Source of the DNA: Phocoena phocoena
Taxonomy: Eukaryota; Chordata; Mammalia; Artiodactyla; Phocoenidae
Direction: 5' to 3'
Assembly (NCBI RefSeq): GCF_963924675.1
Contig: NC_089236.1
Span: forward strand, 33,193,319 to 33,257,318
Length of the DNA: 64,000 nucleotides
The position numbers and the translations under genes were made by a program. The notes under the pieces are model-generated. The model saw only the letters and a program-made list of their open reading frames with translations, did not search any database and was not told where the DNA came from. Below are positions 58,376 through 64,000 of the stretch, in pieces. Position 1 is the first letter of the stretch, and the number at the start of each line of letters is the position of its first letter.

Positions 58376-58761
58376 CCTATTGTATGTTAAGCCTGGACTC
58401 TCATAACTTAGGTGATTTGCACATATATGGATTTCTGATATTGTTTCACTTTTGGGAAAAGCTGTCCTTTACTCTGTTTTAGAATACATTATATAGTCTC
58501 TAAAAGGGATCCTTTGATAAAAAAATCTTTATGTCAAGGATTTTGAATCTCATAAGTATATTCTTATCATTTGGTAATCTTATAAATAATTAGTGTTTCA
58601 AGTTAAAGATAAAATTGTAGAGATAGAATATTTCATATTTAATTATTTCATTTGTAAAGGAAGAATAGAAAGACATTTGAGAGAGGAAACTATCAATATG
58701 CAGTCTCTTGTTATGGATTTGAATTTAGTAAGTATTTGCCTTTATTTTTGTAAATAAGGTT

Positions 58762-59060
58762 GTTTTTTTTTTTTAATTTTATTTATTTATTTATTTTTGG
58801 CTGTGTCGGGTCTATGTTTCTGTGTGAGGGCTTTCTCTAGTTGCGGCGAGCAGGGGCCACTCTTCATCGCAGTGCGCGGGCCTCTCACTGTCGCGGCCTC
58901 TCTTGTTGTGGAGCACAAGCTCCAGACGCGCAGGCTCAGTAGTTGTGGCTTATGGGCCTAGTTGCTCCGTGTCATGTGGGACCTTCCCAGACTAGGGCTC
59001 GAACCTGTGTCCTTTGCACTGGCAGGCAGATTCTCAACCACTGCACCACCAGGGAAGCCC
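58762..59060 (-). mobile_element. long-form CHR-type tRNA SINE
   Basis: A 299-bp minus-strand SINE. After poly-T and a TTTA-rich stretch it carries an extra segment ('ggctgtgtcgggtctatg', 'ggctttctctagttgcgg') absent from the other CHR-2 copies, then the shared 'gcgggcctctcactgtcgcgg' body and GGGAAGCCC end. Flanked by the 12-bp duplication GTAAATAAGGTT (58,750-58,761 and 59,061-59,072). Confidence 0.9.
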
Positions 59061-59244
59061 GTAAATAAGGTTTTTACTTGAGTAATGAGATGTCCTCCTC
59101 AAAAATTAAATGTTTGGAATCAGCTATGTAATATGTAAATTTATGGGACAATATAATTTTTTTAAAATTAAATACATTTTGAGAGAGGTATCTTCTGAGT
59201 CTAGTTTTTGAAGAAAGAAAGATTGTGTAGCTTTACCTTAAGTA

Positions 59245-59439
59245 GGGAGTTGGCAAACTATGGCCCGTGGGCCAAATTTGGCCTGCTGCTTGTTTCTGTA
59301 AAGTTTTATTGGAACACAACCAGACCACGCTTTTGGGCCGTGGGACAGATTTTAGTAGTTGTGACAGAGATCATATGGCCTCAAAAACCTTCAATTTTTA
59401 CTCTATGACCCTTCACAGAAAAAGTTTGCTGGTGTCTGC
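59245..59439. mobile_element. hAT-type MITE with perfect 8-bp duplication
   Basis: Left end GGGAGTTGGCAAACT and right end AGTTTGCTGGTGTCTGCC are inverted repeats. The body contains 'tggcccgtgggccaaat' and 'aaagttttattggaacaca', a widespread mammalian hAT relic. Flanked by CTTAAGTA (59,237-59,244 and 59,440-59,447), the 8-bp target-site size of hAT elements. Confidence 0.82.
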
Positions 59440-59447
59440 CTTAAGTA

Positions 59448-61509
59448 ATTAGTAAAATAGTCCATTATTACTTAGAAAACACTGAAGTTTGCACAACTAG
59501 TACATGTTACTTGTCCAATATTTGGCAAAAATAACTTTCCAAAACAATGACAATTCTTGTTCTTGTCCTCACTACTAATGATTGGTATGAATGGTGCTGG
59601 CTCACAGATTAGTAAATCCTCACTATTTGATAGGAATGTGCTGGTACTTGCAATGGGGCTTTCTATCAAATACAGAATTGTCAGGTGTTTTTGAAATGGT
59701 CTAATGATTTTAATAGACCTTTTCCGTTATGTCCTAGGACAGGTAGAAATCCTTCATTGGTTTCAACTGAGAATTTCTATCACAGCTGGACAACTTTTGG
59801 ATTTTATAGAAAACCTAGAGCACAGGTAGTTTTTAATCAAATCAGTACTGCTGAAGGGAAGGAAACGGTGTGAGGTTGAAAAACCTCTTAAAACATATCA
59901 ATCCTGAGTAAAATATAAAAGTTTGTCTTTAAATAAAATATATGTGGTAGCCAATCATTTAAATTAGCCTGTTTTATCTGTAACAAGCTGATTCTTTTAG
60001 GTTAGAAATTGAACTTATGAAAAAAATAACTCCATGCCTTGATTTGACAAAGTTGGTGAAGTTTTCTAACAGTGGTCCAGGGACTAGGCATGAACAGTCT
60101 AATATAAAATGCAATTTTTCAATATCTGTTGCCATCCTCATTCATATTTTTCCTTTTTGGAAATGTGTCCTCACACTTGTAGAATTACCAGTCCCACCAT
60201 GTAGATTCATGTTTGCTGGGATCCAGTGCACAATATCCATTTTTTGACTACTTTGATTACAGAAGTTACTGTTTCATCAGAACTTTTACATTTCATCTAA
60301 CTACTTTGGTGTACTGGGGCTATAACTAATATGGTGATTATAAGCAAACATGCCATTTAACAAATGTAACCAACTAACAGGCAAATGCCATTATTGAGAA
60401 AACTGGGCCTTGAATTCTAGCTAAGTTAAACATACCAAGGCAATCTTTCATCCACACAAATAATATAATAAATTTGAAGAATACAAATTCATCCACACAA
60501 ATAATATAATAAATTTGAAGAATACATTAGTTTTTCTGTACAAATCATGATTAATTTTACATGTCAAATTGTGAGATGTAAACAAATAAAATTGCTTTCT
60601 TTTCTCAAATGGCCAAGCTTTGTATGGATGACTTGATGGATCTCCTGGGAACCACCCTGGTCCAGAGACCCATGGAAAGTTTTAAATCAGGGCAATGAAA
60701 AGATCAGATTTGCTGGGTTTAAAAAGATCACTCTGGCTTTTATTTCAAGCATGGGTTAATTGTCAGGCAGGGACAATTTGAAGAAAAACAGTCTTTAGAG
60801 GTAAATGTCATCAGTGAATTTTTTCTTAGTTCCCTTAAGAATTGAAGAAATGGAAAACTCTGGTTGGCTGTCAGTGTCTTTGACTTGTCTCCCTACCCTA
60901 CTCTGCCCCAGTTTAAAACTAAAATCAGTTAATATTGTTTACTCTGTTAGTGTTAGTGCTGGTTGTTTCTTGGTGTCCTTTCATAAGGGTTTATAAGTTT
61001 GTTGGATACCTAAAAAATTGTGCTTTGTAAGTTGATAAGTAGTGATGTAAGATTTAACATGGTGTGATGTCAAGTCATGGCAAAAATGACCTACTTTATT
61101 TCAAAGGATCCCTTCAATAAATAACGTATTTCTCTAAGTGTAAAGGAAGATGAGGAAGTCCATAATAATGGTTTTTAGATCTAAATTTCTGAAAAGTAGT
61201 AGGGACATTATTTTTCTTAACTGATCAACCACTAATTCCATTCTTATTTTAGTGCTATTTCCAGGCCAATATGTGAGTGAGGCTATATTTAAAACATTCA
61301 TTTAATAAGTAGATATTTATTAAGCAAGACTTTCTTTTCTTTCAAGATCTGAATTTCTTTTTGAAGAAATTATTTTGTGAATGCCTTTTCTGGTATTTTC
61401 CTTTGGTTTGAAAGTTACTGTTGTAATGTTGAGCACATGTATGATTGTGTGCATCTGTAGAATTCTTTGAACCAGTCTTTATATTACTTTCTACCTTTTT
61501 ATCTTTATT
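59448..61509 (+). other. intron 1, no exon seen
   Basis: Mostly unique AT-rich intron. Short frames (59,472-59,873; 60,017-60,247; 60,805-60,996) show no domain or splice pairing. A recent 41-bp duplication is listed separately. Confidence 0.5.
60448..60526. repeat. 41-bp tandem duplication, near-identical copies
   Basis: Units begin at 60,448 and 60,489 ('tcatccacacaaataatata...') and match without mismatch for 38 bp, with 3 bp between. Perfect identity in neutral intronic DNA suggests recent origin and possible copy-number polymorphism. Confidence 0.92.
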
Positions 61510-62750
61510 TATTTACTGTTCCATCTGTTGTCTGCTGCAGTCTGGCTTGCGCTTCTTCCATGCTACTGAAATGCTTTCGCTGAGGTTACCAGTGACCTCC
61601 CAGTGAAGTACATTTCAGGCCTTTCTTTACTGACCTCTGCTACATGGGATGGTATTGGTCAACCTACTTGAAATTCACTATTCCTTGTATCCCCTAACAC
61701 TGCAGAATTCTTGTTCTCTTCATCCCTTTCTGATTATTCATTTGCTGTCTTTTTATGGTATTCTTGTCCCGCCCTTCTCTGCCTTTCTTATCTTTCCTGC
61801 TGGTACTAGCAAAACTATGTCTTTGTTCCACTTTCTCGTTCTTTTTACTTTAACTGATAAATCTCATTTGTTTTCATATTGAAACTAATTTTTATATGCT
61901 AATGATTCCTAATGCCTAGGCCTGTATTTGAAAAGGCACCCTTGTATATGAAACACTTGCTACTTAACTAGGTATCACAGAGGCACTTCAAACTCCCCAT
62001 GCCTCTAACTGTGCTTCTCTTTCCCACTTCTTCTTTTTACACTTTGTCTTAGTTTGTGGCACACTCATCTTACCAGTCACATGGGAGTCATTTTTGACTC
62101 ATACCATTCTCTTACATTTAAATTAGGTGTTGGTCCTGCCAGTTTACCTTCTAAATATTATTCCACTTCAGGCCTTCATTCTTGGGAACACATTAGTAGC
62201 CTCCTCACTGTTTTTTTTGGTTCCTCTTTTAAATCCATTTTTTCTATGGCTGTTAGTATGAGTTATCTAAAATGGTTGTCTAATCTTCAGATCTCTTGTT
62301 ACATACAGGATGAACACTGTCTTCCTTACACAGGTTTATATGGCCTCTTGTCTTTCTCCGGCTTCCTTTCTTGCTCCTCTCTTCCTGTAGTGTGTGCTGT
62401 AACAACATCAACCTGCTTGTGAATCTTTTGTGTACATGGTATCTTGTGTCCTGCCATTGTACCATTTCTCATAATGCTTTTCTCCATTTGAGTTCACTCT
62501 TGCCTATCATTTTAAGCTGTCACCTGTTACTGGACTTCTTTTCTGATGGGAGGTCCTTCCTCTGAGCTCTTGTAACATTCTGGCTCTAACTCATTGGGTT
62601 ATAATTATTTGTATGTGTCTCTTCAGGTTAATTAAACATCACTGGAACTAAACTTATTCGAGGTCAGTGACCATGTTCCTTTCATCTTTGAATTCCCAGG
62701 ACTAAGAACAATGTCTGTCACAGAGTAGGGAGTCAACAAATGTTTACTGA
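61510..62750 (+). mobile_element. L2 LINE, long 3' fragment
   Basis: Forward L2 over about 1.2 kb: 'gaggttaccagtgacctccc', 'aggcacttcaaactcccc', 'atgggagtcatttttgactc', then the 3' end 'cacagagtagggagtcaac...gaataaa'. Coding frames (61,649-61,882; 62,054-62,422) are remnants of the L2 reverse transcriptase region without intact motifs. Confidence 0.78.
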
Positions 62751-62764
62751 ATAAAGTGATTAGA

Positions 62765-63148
62765 TTTATATCATGTGATATCACTTATATGTGGAATCTA
62801 AAAAAAAAAAAAAAGTTCACATGAACTTATTTGCAAAACAGAAATAGAGTCACAGAAGTAGAAAACAACTTATGGTTACCAGGGCCGTAATGGAGGGTAG
62901 GGGTAAGTTGGGAGATTGGGGTTGACATATTCACACTACTGTATATAAAATAGACAACTAATAAGGACCTACTGTATAGCACAGGGAACTCTACTCAATA
63001 CTCTGTAATGACATGTATGGGAAAAGAATCTAAAAAAGAGCAGATATATGTATAACTGATTCACTTTGTTGTACAGCAGCAAAAACTAACACAACAGAAA
63101 CTAACACAGCATTGTAAATCAATTGTACTCCAATAAAATTAAAAAAAG
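62765..63148 (+). mobile_element. 5'-truncated artiodactyl L1, 3' end
   Basis: About 380 bp of L1 3'UTR: 'tatgtggaatctaaaaaa', 'ggacctactgtatagcacag', 'actgattcactttgttgtac', AATAAA near 63,132, then an A tail. Flanked by a near-perfect 14-bp duplication ATAAAGTGATTRGA (62,751-62,764 and 63,149-63,162). It is the only younger (artiodactyl-age) element I found in the intron in sense orientation. Confidence 0.92.
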
Positions 63149-63164
63149 ATAAAGTGATTGGACT

Positions 63165-63930
63165 TTTCTTTTTAAATTTCAGCATGATTAACATACATTA
63201 TAATGTGCAGCTTTTAAGTGTTTAGTGCAATAGGTTTTGATAGTTGTATACACTTATGCAGCCACCATCCCAAACAAGAGACAAAACATTTCCATCACCC
63301 AAGAAAGCTTTCTCATGCTCTGTCCTTTCCACTGGCCTGTTGCCCCCAGGTCATCTTTTTCTGACATCTGTCATCCTGAATTTTTTCCTGTAATTGGACA
63401 TCATAAAAATGGAGTATTTTTTTGTCTGATTTTTTAGAAATTTAACATAATGATTTTGAGATTCATTCATGTTCTTGCCTGTAGCAGTAGTTCATTATTT
63501 TTTTTATTGTTGAGTAGTACTACATGTTTGAGTATAGCATAATTTTTAAGTCATTTTCCTCTTGATAGACATTTTGGCTGTTCCTAGTTTCTGATTATTA
63601 GGAATAAGACTGTGACCATTCTTGTACAAGTGTTTTTTTGTGGGCGTGTGTTTTCATTTCTCTTGGATAAAATATCAAGGAGTGGAAATAGTTGCCCATA
63701 GGGTAGATTTATGTTTACCTTTATTTCCAAAGTGGCTGTGACATTTTACATTCCAGCCAACAATGTATGAGAGTTCTGGTTTCTCTATTTCCTCACCAGT
63801 GTTTTCAGTCCTTTTAATTTTAGCCATTCATGCTTGAGTGAAATGATATCACATTGTGGTTTTAATGTGCATTTGCTTGATGACTGAAGATGTTGAGTAT
63901 GCTTTCATGTGCTTATTGGCCGTTTGTATA
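63165..63930 (-). mobile_element. ancient L1, 3' region, antisense
   Basis: Reversed diverged L1: 'tagttgtatacacttatgcagccacc', 'tttcatttctcttggataaa', 'caaagtggctgtgacatttt', 'tgaagatgttgagtatgctt'. No frame survives. The younger L1 end just downstream appears to be inserted at its right edge. Confidence 0.72.
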
Positions 63931-63937
63931 CATTCTT

Positions 63938-64000
63938 TTTAAAAAATTGTGTCGAAGTATAGTTGATTTATAATGTGTTAATTTCTGCTGTACAGCAAAA
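63938..64000 (-). mobile_element. L1 3' end, antisense, cut by window edge
   Basis: The last bases ('gtcgaagtatagttgattta' and 'ttaatttctgctgtacagc') are the reversed 3' terminus of an artiodactyl L1 like the one at 62,765. The rest lies beyond the window. Confidence 0.75.

Overview
This is nuclear DNA from a mammal, and most probably from a whale or dolphin. The window is AT-rich and gene-poor. It is filled with ordinary mammalian repeats (MIR, L2, ancient L1, hAT-type DNA transposons). The younger layer is typical of Cetacea and their closest artiodactyl relatives: tRNA-Glu-derived CHR-1/CHR-2 SINEs, artiodactyl-type L1 and a mariner MITE of the type seen in ruminants. There are no bacterial features, CRISPR arrays or operons.

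Layout. (a) 1-33,600 is intergenic. It holds MIR and L2 relics, a (CTTT)n tract, a probable ERV1-type LTR (about 13.2-13.9 kb), scattered DNA-transposon relics and two CHR-2 SINEs. Its main feature is a complete, very young-looking LINE-1 on the + strand (16,427-24,055). It has a 14-bp perfect target-site duplication, a CpG-rich 5'UTR with two nested tandem-repeat systems, intact ORF1 (297 aa), intact ORF2 (1,272 aa from the conserved Met) and a poly(A) tail. (b) About 33.6-35.4 kb is a CpG island in two lobes containing the only cellular coding sequence I can support. This is a first coding exon (34,882-34,922, 13 codons plus 2 nt, then GTAAGT) whose peptide closely resembles, as I recall it, the N-terminus of the long isoform of TDRD3, the Tudor-domain partner of topoisomerase III-beta. 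(c) From 34,923 to the right edge I read the window as the first intron of that gene. I could not find exon 2. The intron carries two long antisense L1 copies (36,723-42,466 and 46,669-52,053), several antisense SINEs, a mariner MITE, hAT relics, MIR, L2 and L1 fragments, and one possible decayed processed pseudogene.

Most notable points: the apparently retrotransposition-competent L1 and the architecture of its 5'UTR; a probable 3' transduction (about 94 bp between two poly(A) tracts inside one target-site duplication) on the second antisense L1; a G-quadruplex motif on the non-template strand just after the first TDRD3 splice donor; and a mariner-derived hairpin similar to the source of the ruminant miR-2284/2285 family. 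Many insertions carry visible target-site duplications, so their order of insertion can be read directly.

Limits: repeat-family names come from recognition, not a database search; boundaries without a target-site duplication are approximate; the TDRD3 call rests on a 14-residue peptide, a strong Kozak context, a splice donor and the CpG island.
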